NCBI GenBank assembly: GCA_015039365.1
Contig: WION01000120.1
Coordinates: 1 to 64,000 of the forward strand
Source of the DNA: Amanita rubescens
Lineage: Eukaryota > Basidiomycota > Agaricomycetes > Agaricales > Amanitaceae
Direction: 5' to 3'
Length of the DNA stretch: 64,000 bases
This document shows, piece after piece, positions 34,880-45,819 of this stretch (positions are counted from its first letter, which is position 1; each line of letters opens with the position of its first letter). The notes under the pieces were generated by a model. That model searched no databases. It saw only the letters and a list, made by a program, of their open reading frames with translations, and was not told the DNA's origin. The position numbers and the translations under genes were made by a program.

Positions 34880-36160
34880 TGAGGGATGGTATGTCAGGGA
34901 GAAGGTTGTCCTTGTTAATGATATTGACTTCGAGTCCGCAGGTCGCGGAACTGGCTTCAATGACATCATCATCCACGGCTGCAACAGTGTGATCGTTGCT
35001 TTGTGGATTGTCCTGACGACGTAATTCAGCAGAAAATCTTTCACATGGTGCAGGTCTCCATGTCCTGCGGATCATCGATAATCGATAACAAAAGTCACCG
35101 TTTTAGATTTGAACGAATCATCGGATATAAGATTGTTAGGTACACAGGTACTTGTAATGGTGGGAATAGTTTCAATATTGCCGTTCTGTCGTTTATGCAC
35201 CTTGAACAACTTGTCACGCTTTGCAAAGGAAGAGTGTTTCTCGCGGAACGATAAGTTTTGTGCGTCCATTCCGAAGTCACCAATTACGCTAGTCTACCCC
35301 TCTTTCCGCCAATTCTGGTCTGCAATATTCCTTTGAATCTTTTTGAGAAAAGATCCCATCATTGTATGACCCGAGATGCCTTCCGAAAGACTGCTAGTTC
35401 CTCCGAGAGGAGATGCTCCGTTGGGTCCTCATGATCGTGTACGATGATGCTGAACCGCTTAGCACCTGCGTCAGGTGCATTTGCAATGAATTCTGTGAAG
35501 AATTGTTTCGGATAATATTGCCTCAAAGTGTTACAGATGATGGTGATAAAAGAAGTGTCCATGGGTCGTTCCTCAGGAGCATTGAGCTTGCCGAGCGTCT
35601 CCGATAGATCAGAAGTGTCATTGGCCATTTCAGCATCGTCAGAGTACTCGACGGGCTCGATGTATTGGATCCTTTCAGTCAAAGAGTCGGGAACTGCGTC
35701 TAAGGAAATGTCAGCTTCTTTTACATCACCGGGGGAGAGTTTCGCTAGAGATTTCTTTCGTTGGGAAATTTGTCAGCCACTTCAGCGTCACCAAAGTAAT
35801 CGACAGGCTCGATGTATTCAAACCCTTCGGTCAGAGAATTGGGAACCGCGTCGACGGAAATATCCGCCACCACGGGAGAGTCCTGGAGAGTCTCGCCAAC
35901 GATCTTTTCCGTCACTTCAATGCTGTCGTTGTGGCACCTAGCCAATGACGAAGGAATGTAGAGAAGGCGATCATCATCCAAGTACACAGTCCTCTTTTTC
36001 TTGGGCGCGAAGATCTTTGCCGCAGCGGGCCAGTTTCCCACTGGTCCTCGTCACAGTCAAAGTCCTATATTTGTAGAGATCAGGAGAAAAAAAACGATAG
36101 AGAATACCATGCCTGCACACAAATCTTGGTTGATTTTGAACAGCGAGCACTTTGGGCAAT
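34880..36160 (-). pseudogene. Sacsin-like second-ATPase fragment with duplicated linker
   Basis: The frame at 35359-35682 matches the second ATPase module of the gene at 57958 (TLRQYYPKQFFTEFIANAPD, HLLSEELAVF), and 35070-35269 continues it (NLSFREKHSSFAKRDKLFKV). Upstream of the ATPase lies sequence with no match to that gene: two tandem versions of a linker reading about FEYIEPVDYFGDAE and IQYIEPVEYSDDAE, and KKKRTVYLDDDRLLYIPSS. Frame breaks near 35340 make it a pseudogene. Confidence 0.65.
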
Positions 36161-36453
36161 TGTTCATAACAACAGGGCTTGGGGGGGCATGGACAAGGTT
36201 CCGGTGAAGTGGACGCACCGGACTATTCGAACCTCTGCGTCAAGGAGACTATCGGTGAGCATTCGCTTTAACATTTTATTCTTTTTGACAGACCCGATGT
36301 GGTGCATAGGGGTTCGTAGTATTCATGCATGCAGAAGCGAAGGAGCTTTTGAGTGAGCTTGTAGGAAAAGAACCGGCGATGGAGTATCGTGCAATCACTG
36401 TATCTGAGCGGGTCGTCTAAGGATTACATAATATACCCATCTCGCGATGTCAG

Positions 36454-36462
36454 ACGCCATCG
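36454..36462. repeat. 9-bp target-site duplication, left
   Basis: acgccatcg, repeated exactly at 38994-39002 on the other side of the element. Confidence 0.9.
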
Positions 36463-36560
36463 CAGACTCCTACCCAGTCCCAGCATCGCTCGTTATGTAA
36501 GCATGTCGCTCTGGAGGGACTGGCAAATAACATGCGTCAACAACGTCCCGCGTTGTCACC
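36463..36560 (+). repeat. Left terminal inverted repeat
   Basis: Shares cagactcctacccagtccc and then ctctggagggactggcaaat plus aacatgcgtcaacaacgtc with the inverse of 38893-38993. Confidence 0.9.
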
Positions 36561-36685
36561 AGTTGTCACGTTTGGCTTCGGCCGCGGCGGACCTTGAAAT
36601 GTATTTCTAAAAATATGTACGTCGTACAGCGTCGGGGGAACGTCGAAATACTAGATGTATATATGCACTATCCTTCTGCTCGACA

Positions 36686-38163
36686 ATGCCTGAGTTACAA
36701 CAGCCACAAGTACAGGGCATACAGCCACTACCTCAAAGGGACTTTACGGCTATATTGGATGCATTTGATGCATCTGGCTGCTCAATTCCAGACCTCGTCA
36801 TTGCTCTCTTGACCGAGCGGCGCTTCAAGAGCAGCGCATACACTGCTGAGCTACTTCAGCAGTCTGGTGACGTCCTCAGGAGTCTGTTAAGACATGCCAA
36901 ATTGCCTAGGAATGCTGAGAAGGCTGCTTGCGAGGCTCTGCACCATGTATATGTGCGTGAAATCAAGGACCTTGTCAAGCCAAGTGCTGGATGGAATTTC
37001 TCGGCCCAACGAGCAACACCAGAGGATATTGATGACTTTGATCTTGAGGACTTGGCTTCGGATGTAGCTGATACTGCTCCTCGGCTCTGGGCTCTGCTCG
37101 ATATCTTGCTATCGGCAAAGAATAAACAACTGGCGAATTCTGATGGCAATGTTGCTAGGGCTAGTCCTGGTGATGGTGAAACTGATGACGATGATGACGC
37201 TGCACTTCAAGGAACTGTTAGGACGCCTCCAACCTCTCCAGAGCAAAAAAATGAGAAGAAATCAAACCGTCGGCTTGCTCTGCGTAAAATCGTGAGGCAT
37301 TTGCTATTTGATTCACATACAATCGAATTGCTGTCTAGAAGAAAACAGTTATTGTCAGTATTTTTATGCAGAGCACCAGTCAGAAGGCAAACCCGTTCCA
37401 AAGTGTCTTCGGCATATTCCTTCACGCTTGCCGAGCACCAGAGAAAGTTATTGAAACACTTGCTCATATGGGGATCAGCATCTCGATGACAGCTATCTAT
37501 GATGCCATCAAGTCTCTTTCGATAAATGCTAGACGAGCGTTGCAAGACCTTGGCCGAACGATGTCTTTTGCTATTGCTTATGACAATGTAGATGTCCTCT
37601 TGAAGACATCTGTCCCAACTGTTGAGAAAACCACGGAAAACCTGCGGCATCTTACCTCGGGTCTTTTCTTTCCCCTCATGCATGGTGTAAAACGTGAGGA
37701 CTTGAAATGCTCGAAAGAACTATGGGAGAAGTCCTCGTTCAACCCTTGCAACGTCGATGTTCTACTGAACAAGAAGACTTACTTGGACTTGGTAGCATTG
37801 CTGACAGATGAACTTGACGAGGATGGGTTGACTGCACGGGACCGCTTTACTGCATGGCTTTTCCTCCGAGATCTCTGCACGTATGGACCAGTTTACTTCC
37901 AGAAGTTCCTGAACGATGTTGGTGAACCCGAAGCGCTTGAAGCGATACCACTCGTCAAAACCAAAATCCTGCCTGCGTACACAATGGAAGTCAATAACTC
38001 GACGACTAGCGGAAATATTCAGGCAATCGATAACTTACTAGAACAAGCAGGTATTCTGGATCCAGACGAAATCTCTGACGATGAACACGACCCCGACTTC
38101 GACGTTACTGAATATAAGACGTCCGATTTCACGGTATTCAGGTCGAAAAGTTCCCCACTGTGA
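36686..38163 (+). CDS. DUF6589 protein, C-terminally truncated
   Basis: Two exons (36686-37283 and 37349-38163) join in frame across a 65-nt GT-AG intron to 470 residues. The N-terminal third is helical with an acidic linker (GETDDDDDAAL). The DUF6589 signature follows: QKANPFQSVFGIFLHACRAP, HMGISISMTAIYDAIKSL, IAYDNVDVLLKTSVPTVEK and LTSGLFFPLMHGVK. Family members are often far longer, so the C-terminal half is missing, consistent with the fusion to antisense RecQ sequence at the 3' end. DUF6589 proteins are numerous in mushrooms and of unproven function. Its place inside TIRs with a target duplication suggests a role in transposition, and the Asp in AYDNVD could be part of a nuclease site; both are inference. 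Confidence 0.8.
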
Positions 38164-38697
38164 GATACAGTGGGCTTCGTCAATGACGATACTGATGACA
38201 CGGTCATTGAAAGTCTTATCGCTGAGGAGCTTCTCAAAGCCGCCTTTAGGCCGCATCAGCTCCTCTGGATTGACGATGATGACTCGATATCGAAATGAAG
38301 CAATGAGCTACTCAAGTTGTGAGCAAATATGTTGAATATGCAAAGAATGTCAAAGGCTCACCCGAAAATTCCATTCTGTTGCAGTTTTAGCCGATATGAA
38401 GATTCCTTCTATGTCCAACCTGCTCAAAAGCTCCGTATTTTGTTCCCCAAGAATGTTTAAGGGTGTGACAATGATCTGGATTCCTTGTGGCCGGAATAAG
38501 AGCGGCATCCAGAAGGTTAAGGTCTTCCCACTGCCAGTAGCCGCAAGCGAGATGACGTCTTGGCCACGTAAAATCGCATCACAGACGCGAACCTGCCATA
38601 GACATGGCCGTCTTCCGAGATTCTCAAGTGTTTTGGCCCGGATTTCATCGAACGATGGGCAATACGGATCAACAACCATATCTGTTTGACTAGACAT
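38100..38697 (-). pseudogene. RecQ-family helicase fragment
   Basis: From an ATG at 38697 the minus strand encodes the N-terminal RecA-like domain: NLGRRPCLWQVRVCDAIL (Q-motif region), Walker A AATGSGKT, IIVTPLNILGEQN (motif Ia/Ib), then after an intron near 38310-38360 VINPEELM-like sequence and the DEAH box VIDEAHCISQWGTFRPEY. It ends at about YREIG near 38110 where DUF6589 coding sequence begins on the other strand. The second RecA domain and RecQ C-terminal parts are absent. An intact version would unwind DNA with 3'-5' polarity. Confidence 0.8.
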
Positions 38698-38892
38698 AGA
38701 GAAATCGCCGAGATTGGCTGAAATTTTGAGTCAGAGGGTTAGATATGGTACAAGAATTGATATACCACTCACCTTTTGTCAAGCCGAGCAATTGTGGCCA
38801 GGGGACAGGCGTGCCATGCAACTGGGTGATACGGCACGGCCAACGCGCACTCAAGTTATTCAAAGTCCGAAAAGATGTCACAGAAAGTAACG

Positions 38893-38993
38893 CAACCGCG
38901 ACGTTGTTGACGCATGTTATTTGCCAGTCCCTCCAGAGCAATACGCTTACATAACATCGTCAAGCTAGCTCCGAGGGACTGGGTAGGAGTCTG
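38893..38993 (-). repeat. Right terminal inverted repeat
   Basis: Inverse partner of 36463-36560, ending ...gggtaggagtctg. It is followed by the right copy of the 9-bp duplication at 38994-39002. Confidence 0.9.
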
Positions 38994-39299
38994 ACGCCAT
39001 CGATATCTCGGTGTTGAAACTTGAGCTTCAAGAGGGTTTTTAGTACACGGTTTTAGCGAATCGTTACCTTCGCAAAGAGAACCTTTAAGCTCGCATAAGG
39101 TCATGCGATTATGAAGGGGTGCGCGGCTTCATCGTGATCACAGACCGCAAAACCACCGAGGGTTCCATTGCTTGGTTCCGGCGGCCAAGTCATAGTCATC
39201 AAGTTTGAAGAACTCCATGCAGGAATTGGTATTGAAATTGTTTTACTCAGTGCGCGGCCCGGGCCGCATTACAGGAGATTTGTGGGTTACAAAATAGAA

Positions 39300-41543
39300 T
39301 TAGAATGGTGGGAGATTATATATTTCCCTCAGTCCCTGCTCGGCGTTCAAAACACGGCGCTCCATCATCATCAGTCCAAGGTCCCTGAGAGCTGGAACCT
39401 GCACTCGTGCAGTGAATATAAGCCGCCCGACTGCCCATATGTCCACATCTGCACCATGATTATCTTCATATACCTTTGGTGAATGTTCACGCTGGCTCAA
39501 ATGTGGTGCTGCTTTCGTCGGCGCAAAGGAAGCATCTTCCCAGTCAATCAGAAACCACTTGGAAGAGTCTTCACGGCTTTGCATAATATTCGGCCAACGG
39601 ATATCGCGATGAAACACTGGTGGATCAGCATGGGCTACCTGACCAGAGTGTTAGTTAATGACGTAGAAGGAAATCGAGACTACTTTGAGAGCTTCGAGGA
39701 TGCACACTACAGCATTTCGAACATCTAGAGGTGATTTAGGACCTTCATCAATGCCTCTTGGCCCCAGATCGACGTATGAACCATGTACTTCATGCTGAAT
39801 TTCAGCTTTCTTAAGCCGGTCCACGTTAGGAACACCCTTCGAAACTAGTGACGCATAGATCGCCATTAGGTGTTCGACGCGCTCTTTACCATTGTCCTCA
39901 TCCCCTAATCTATACGTCTTGCGCACATTTGATAAAAAATATTCAATCGATTTACTGACCCTGAGTCTGAAGTCAATATACCGGATAGCAATAGAAGAAA
40001 CATGTCCACCGGGACTGCAAATGCATGTCTCTATCTTTGTCTTCTCCAATTACCTGCTGAAGCCTTTTGAGAATCCCACACAACTTGATCATCCTTACAG
40101 CATTCTTGATTCGTTCACGTCGTGAAGAAAGATCAGCGGATATTAGATCCACGATCCGAAGGCTTTCGGCTGGTGGCTGGACTATAGCGGCGAGGACAAC
40201 TTGCGTCCCAATAGCATAATAACCTAGACCCCGCGAAAAGGGATGATTGAAATCTTAATCAGGCACAAACGTCTACTAACCGAGAGTATAAGGTGCAGGA
40301 TCATATACCCATCGCGTCTTGCGTTTGAGTTCATCTCGAGGATGCGCTCCCGCGAAGTAAATTCTCTTTTCTTCACCTCGGAATACGCAAACGTTGGAAA
40401 GTAGGAGACCAAAGCAAGGTCGCAACTTGTCAATTTCTGTACCCTGGTCCCGAATACAAGCAACACCCAAGGGTCGCTCGAGGATGTGTCGGATGTTTCT
40501 ATCCCAAAACGAAATAAGCGACATTTCAGTACCGCTTGGGTCTACTGGATCCAGTGCAATTGCATGATCAAACAGGGGTAGAATCCCAACAGCAGTTTCA
40601 TCTTCGCTTTGCTTAAACAGAAGTTCAAGGTCTTCATCGCTGCAGACTTGGGCAGAATATATTTCATTGGACAAGTATCCCTTCCACCGGTTGTACGATA
40701 ACGGGATCTTCCAATCTGGATCAAGAGGCTTCTCAAAATATTCCTTTAGGTGCTGGAGATCCAGCGCCACTGGTTTTGTCCATAGACTGCTTAACTTTTG
40801 CGATATGTCAGCTATAGCGTGATTAGTACTTAGGTTTAAGGCCACATCAGAAGAGGACCAACTAGGGTCATCACATTTTCTTTTCAAAGCTGATACTGAA
40901 ACAAGAATTAGGATGGCAAATTGTATAAAGGGAAAAGGTTTCGGTGAATTTCGGCAAACAAGAGCGCGAACGCAGTCCAAATTGTGGAGTTGGTAAAGGA
41001 AAAAAAAGTTTTCGGGCAGAATCTCATCAGCAACGTTCAGCTGCGGAGATTTACTTCCACTGACCAGCGACCGGGGCCTTTACAATGATGTGGATTTCGT
41101 GTCTGGGAGGCGACATTGAAAAGATATCGAAGACGCTGTCCGTGGGGTCTAATTCGTCCGCAAATTCCGAAAGACCACCTTCCAGAGACCCGATACGTGC
41201 AGCCAAAGTCTTTTCTGGCTCCGTAGCGATAGGGTCCTTGGGCTGAGAAAAGCAATGTCACTTCACATCGCAAGTCATCAATGGCGCTCACCTTCCACAA
41301 TTCCAGAGTGTGAGGATCAACATCCTTTAAGGTACCATGTCTTGCCTCGCTTTGTATAGCTTCCTTCAAGCCGCTAACCACATAATCGCGCCCCACGGTA
41401 ACTATTAAGACTTTATATTCGCCTTTTATAAGACAATTAAGCCGGAGAGAGCTGTCCTGGTTCGGGACCAGTGGGGAACCAAGCATTCTGTCACTGTCGC
41501 TTGAAGGCAGAAAGGAGAGAACCGACAGGCTAGTCTGAGACAT
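39300..41543 (-). CDS. Crinkler-type protein with kinase-like C-terminus
   Basis: The N-terminal exon (from 41543) has the Crinkler header LRLNCLIKGEYKV with DVDPHTLELWKVS, a ubiquitin-like fold. An intron (about 41251-41299) leads to a second exon with DSVFDIFSMSPPRHEIHIIV. Further exons (about 40276-40900, then 39651-40049) cover an uncharacterised middle region with FDHAIALDPVDPSGTEM and DRNIRHILERPLG, and then the catalytic loop HRDIRWPNIM and a metal-binding FLIDWEDA at about 39540-39617, stop at 39300. HRD and D-W-E are the HRD/DFG equivalents of fungal kinase-like domains. Crinkler proteins of this build are modular effectors that act in nuclei of host or competing cells. Exon borders between 40.2 and 41.0 kb are approximate, and integrity is not certain. 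Confidence 0.65.
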
Positions 41544-41835
41544 GTACTAGTAGGGGAGTTGTCAGATGCTGTCGTGACGTTAAATTACATAGAAAATATC
41601 TACCGCGTCGGATACGATGGCGTACTATGTAGATTTGAAGTCATCCTGGTTAGACTTAGAGACAAAGTCGTCCTTACAACTGGCAGGCCGCAAAACGAAG
41701 CAGTCCCACACTTCTGTCCGGTCAGACGAGTTTTGGAACGGTTATTGTACCGCCTGTATGTATTACGTGTAAAGTCAACCTGTCATCGACACACTTGACA
41801 CGGCGCGCCTCCTATCGAAGTCCTACTGGTAGCCC
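41544..41835. promoter_or_regulatory. Shared divergent promoter region of the Crinkler pair
   Basis: About 290 bp separates the 5' ends of two head-to-head genes with homologous first exons. No clear TATA box or operator-like palindrome was recognised. Confidence 0.4.
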
Positions 41836-44320
41836 ATGTCTCATCAGACTAGTTTGTCGGTTCTCTCCTTTCTGCCCTCAACAGCGACAGAATGCTTGGT
41901 ACCCCACTGGTCCCGAACCAGGATGGCTCTCTCCGGCTTAATTGTCTTATAAAAGGCGAATATAAAATCCTTCGAGTTACCGTGGAGCGCAATGATGGGG
42001 TTAGCGACTTGAAGGAAGCTATACAAAGCGAGGCAAGACATGGTACCTTAGTAGGATGTTGATCCTCACACTCTGGAATTGTGGAAGGTGAGCGCCATTG
42101 ATGACTTGCGATGTGAAGTAATATTGCCCAAGGGCCCTATCGCTACGGAGCCAGAAAAGACTTTGGCTGCACGTATTGGGTTCCTGGAAGGTGGTCCTTC
42201 GGAATTTGCGGACGAATTAGACCCCACAGACAGCGTCTTCGATATCTTTTCAATGTCGCCTCCCAAACACGAAATCCACATAATTGTAAAGGCCCCGGCC
42301 ACTGGTGAGTGGATTCTGGAAGTAAATCTCCGCAGCTGAACGTTGCTGATGAGATTCTGCCCGAAAACTTTTCCTTAACCAACTCCACGATTTGGACTGC
42401 GTTCGTGCTCCTTCGGTGACCGACATTTCATGCCGTCTCATTCCCCCCTTTTCCTTACGTGCTCCCTAGCATTTCTAACTGTCCGGTTGCCTCAACCACC
42501 CCTGACGTCCCGTACTGGTTCAGACCCACCCGTAATTTCACGTGAGTGTATATATCTGATATTATCTTCTCCATGTAGTTGATTTCCGGCATTTTACAGT
42601 AAACATCAGCCTCCGTAAACGGACAGTTGGAAGGGTTGTATGATGCCATGATGGAGGAAAGGCTGATCTATGTACGTTTCGGGGTCTTGAGACGTTTGAT
42701 GCCGACGTCTGAGTAATCTTCATGCTAGGTTCGAGGGACTCCAGGGAGCGGCAAGTCAACTCTCTTGGATCTACTGCATCAGCATATTCTACAGAAAGAT
42801 CCCAAAGCTTTTGTTTGTGTAACTCAGTCGTGGCCGCCGCGAAACTTCCCCTTTTCAGTACCGTTCGATTCGTATGTTTGGCTTCAGGACACCATTCCCA
42901 ATTTCCGCAACCGAAGGAGTCTTGCTTTCTTACTTATGGATGAAGCCCAGGAAACGTTCGGGGATAGCTGCCTTTGGCACTTTTTCTTGAAGGATATCAT
43001 CGACAACCCACGTTGGTATCGCGTTGTCGTATTTTGCAGCTATGGTAGCATATCAACTCCTGCTGAGGGCACCCCTGGAGGGGCGCCCGCAGTTCTCAGG
43101 AGAGCAGCTCGTATGACTCTATGGCCCAGGAAGGCCGTGGATGGAATGGAAGTAAATGGTCTATTGCTCGATCGGGACGAATTCAACGAGGTTGTGTTAC
43201 AGTTCAACAAAGAGCTAGCGATCGACCTAGACCTCTCACAAAAAATCTTTGAGTTGACGGCTGGGCATGTTGGCGCTGTCTGTGAGCTCTTGAGGCTCAT
43301 ATTGGTCAAAGTGTGTTCTTTGTACAGTTTCGTATCTCCACTAACCCTGTCTCTAGATGAAAACACACATACGAAGAGAAGGACCGCTCACGCTTGATAT
43401 CTATTATGAAAATTTCTCTCTTGATTACATCATGCATAATCTCGCTGGAGCCTTCACCCGAGGCCTACCTAACGACATGGAACTGTCGGGCCGTCCAGAC
43501 GTCTCTAAGGTGTTCCGACGCTTGCTCGCATCCGGCAGAGTTCGGACGGGAAGCAGCGACATTGAAGCTATTGAATACTGCCATCGCAACGGATGGATCT
43601 ACGCCGAAGAAGAACTCGAACCTGGATTCCAGCCTTACACGTTTGCGTCCCCTCTCCACCTTGCGGCACTATCTTGGAAACTCCAAGCCGAGGATGATCT
43701 CCCCCACTTTAAAACCCCTTATGCGCTGTCCCTACAGGTCCTTGCGGGATTCAAGCCCTCGCAAATGGAGTTGCCAGCGATCCGCCGTGTCGATGGTGCT
43801 AGGTCCAATGACCTCAGACCACGGGAAGCTCAGTACCACGACGAGTATTATCGCTCCCTCCTCGCCGTTACCCATGGAAATGTTTGCATCTCCCCAGAGT
43901 TCGCGTCTGCACGGAGAGCAAAAGTTGCCGGGAGTATTGACTTCTTTATCCCTGGTGTGAAATGGGGAATCGAAATCACTCGCGAGGGAGATTGTTTGAA
44001 CGACCACGTTTCCCGTTTTACTAAAGCAGACGGTGCATATAGCAAGTGGCTGAAAGATGGTGATATATCTGATTATATTCTTCTTGAATGTCGCACAACA
44101 ATTCCCGAGACTTCCCACTATTCGGGTACGATACTTGAATATTTGGAGATTGCCTACTACTGGCTAACCTCTTTTTTTCTTCTTAGATATTCCTAATCTG
44201 TATCATGTTGTGTTTAACGAAAAGTATACAGAAGTTCGTGTGTTCAACAACGAGAGGGAGCTAGTATGGGGACCAACAGCATTACGAGAAAATCATATTG
44301 ACCATGCTATGTTATTGTAG
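41836..44320 (+). CDS. Crinkler-type NTPase-nuclease protein, first exon frame-broken
   Basis: The first exons are a near copy of those of the divergent gene (LRLNCLIKGEYKI, DSVFDIFSMSPPKHEIHII). A one-base length difference near 42050 breaks the header frame, so full expression is doubtful. Later exons look sound: a P-loop RGTPGSGKSTLL at about 42730-42765, Walker B LAFLLMDEAQ near 42930, VRRAARMTLW-type helicalised linker, and after an intron near 43313-43357 a C-terminal domain with VAGSIDFFIPGVKWGIEITR (about 43925-43985), resembling the D...ExT/K core of restriction-like nucleases. A last intron (about 44125-44187) leads to IPNLYHVVFNEKYTEVRVF and stop at 44318-44320. The header-NTPase-nuclease order is a known Crinkler architecture. 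Confidence 0.65.
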
Positions 44321-44715
44321 AGTATTCGTAGTACTATTAATGATCGATCCTTCATGGTTAAAGAGAACGCATTCACGCTCGTCTTCCCGAACCGCAAGAT
44401 TTGATAACTCTGACATCAAGAAATGGACAAGCTAAAAAACGGTATCTTTCGGCTTCATGAGCGATCCGGTCACCTTCGGCGAGTCTAGTATCAGCACGCC
44501 AAACTCGTTGCGGCGCGGCGCCCCAATCGATAACGGGTTAGAAGAACGTTTTTGAAAAAGTGCCAAAGCTCGAAACATCAGACAACTCGGGGTGAAATTC
44601 AGTCACGATACACTTGTCATATATTGTCCAGTCCGAATACAAAATTGAACACAAAAATACAACGCTATTTACGCGCTTAGACTCGGAGTTGGTCAGCGAC
44701 AATATTCACCCAAAG

Positions 44716-45796
44716 TTAGACGCACTTACAACGCAAGCCGCCGCGGCGTTGGTTCTGGTTCCGTTGCTGCTGTTGGCGCTCCTGTTGTTGGCGCTCTTGT
44801 TGTTGGCGCTCTTGTTCTTGTTGCTCTTGTTGTTGTTGCTCCTGTCGCTGGTTCTGGTTCTGGTTCTGATTCTGGTTCTGGTTACGGTTCTGGTTCTGGT
44901 TGTTCTGGTTCTGGTTCTGGTTCTGGTTACGGTTCTGGTTCTGGTTGTTCTGGTTCTGGTTCTGGTTGTTCTGGTTCTGATTCTGATTGTTCTGGTTCTG
45001 GTTCTGGTTACGGTTCTGGTTCTGGTTGTTCTGGTTCTGATTCTGGTTGTTCTGGTTCTGATTCTGATTGTTCTGGTTCTGGTTCTGGTTACGGTTCTGG
45101 TTCTGGTTGTTCTGGTTCTGATTCTGGTTGTTCTGGTTCTGGTTCTGGTTCTGGTTACGGTTCTGGTTCTGGTTGTTCTGATTCTGATTCTGGTTGTTCT
45201 GGTTCTGATTCTGGCGAGGCTGTTGGCGAGCGCGTTGTTGGAACTCTTGGAAACGTTGTTGGTTGATATTGACCGCAAATACCATTCCTGCAAGCGAATG
45301 AGTACATCGCAACTAAACACAAAGCCGACGACGTACCGTTTTGACAATCGTTATCCGCACCACTGTAGATGTAGATGGGCTGATTGTCGTTCACCTGAAT
45401 CTGGAACGTTGGATATTGTTGTTGGTTCTGGTTAACAGAAATCCTAATCGCGGACAAGTCGCGTTAATAGGTGGACACAACTCGCGTCACAAGACGTACT
45501 GTCCAGAGTTGAACCCATTGCGCGTGCAAGGTTGATCGAAGCTCGACTGCGTCACGGTATGAGTCCCAGGGAAGCTGAACAGACAGACATTAGCGAGGAA
45601 AACAAGCGGCTTAATCCACTTACAAGATGAACTGGATGATTTCCCCATTGCTCGCGTTCACAATCTGTGGCTGGAAAACTTGTTGATTGTTGGGGCCGAC
45701 TTGGACGTTGATTGTCGGAGCCTGCCATTGGGTGGCTAACCCAAGGGGCAACGCAAGAATAAGCGCAAAGACAGCGGTGAAGGTACGAGAAAGCAT
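44716..45796 (-). CDS. Secreted cupredoxin-like protein with Q/N-repeat tail
   Basis: Four exons (45624-45796, 45500-45574, 45337-45443, 44716-45287) join in frame to 308 residues. The start MLSRTFTAVFALILALPLGLA is a clear signal peptide. A plastocyanin-type fold follows, with NASNGEIIQFIF, GTHTVTQSSFDQPC, INQ-rich strand QYPTFQIQVND and, across the last splice, CQNGMVFAVN, as in fungal extracellular cupredoxin/serine-rich proteins. Where those have a Ser-rich, GPI-anchored tail, this one has about 150 residues of NQNQNN/NQNRNQ repeats, then QEQQQ/ERQQQ repeats and a basic end RRGGLRCKCV. No GPI signal is evident. Copper binding is uncertain. Confidence 0.82.
44750..45220 (-). repeat. Hexanucleotide-based coding microsatellite
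   Basis: On the coding strand, units of cagaac with interspersed aac and cgt encode the NQ-rich tail; nearer the 3' end caacag/gag units encode Q/E/R. Such an array is length-unstable, so alleles probably differ in tail size. Confidence 0.85.
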
Positions 45797-45819
45797 GTTG
45801 AGATGCTGAGTTGGTCAAC

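Larger units (their letters stand above)
36463..38993. mobile_element. DUF6589/RecQ DNA transposon, internally deleted
   Basis: A 2531-bp insertion bounded by inverted termini starting cagactcctacccagtccc and by a perfect 9-bp direct repeat. The termini remain alignable for about 100 bp. Inside are a DUF6589 gene reading rightwards and a RecQ-type helicase gene reading leftwards, facing each other. Both stop short where they meet at about 38110-38165, so an internal deletion probably fused two incomplete genes. Intact termini and duplication show it moved as a unit. Confidence 0.88.

Noticed and set aside
44614..45435. Plus-strand 273-codon frame rich in L and V
   Set aside because: It is the antisense reading of the NQ-coding hexanucleotide repeat of the cupredoxin gene, which has a signal peptide and four in-frame exons on the other strand.
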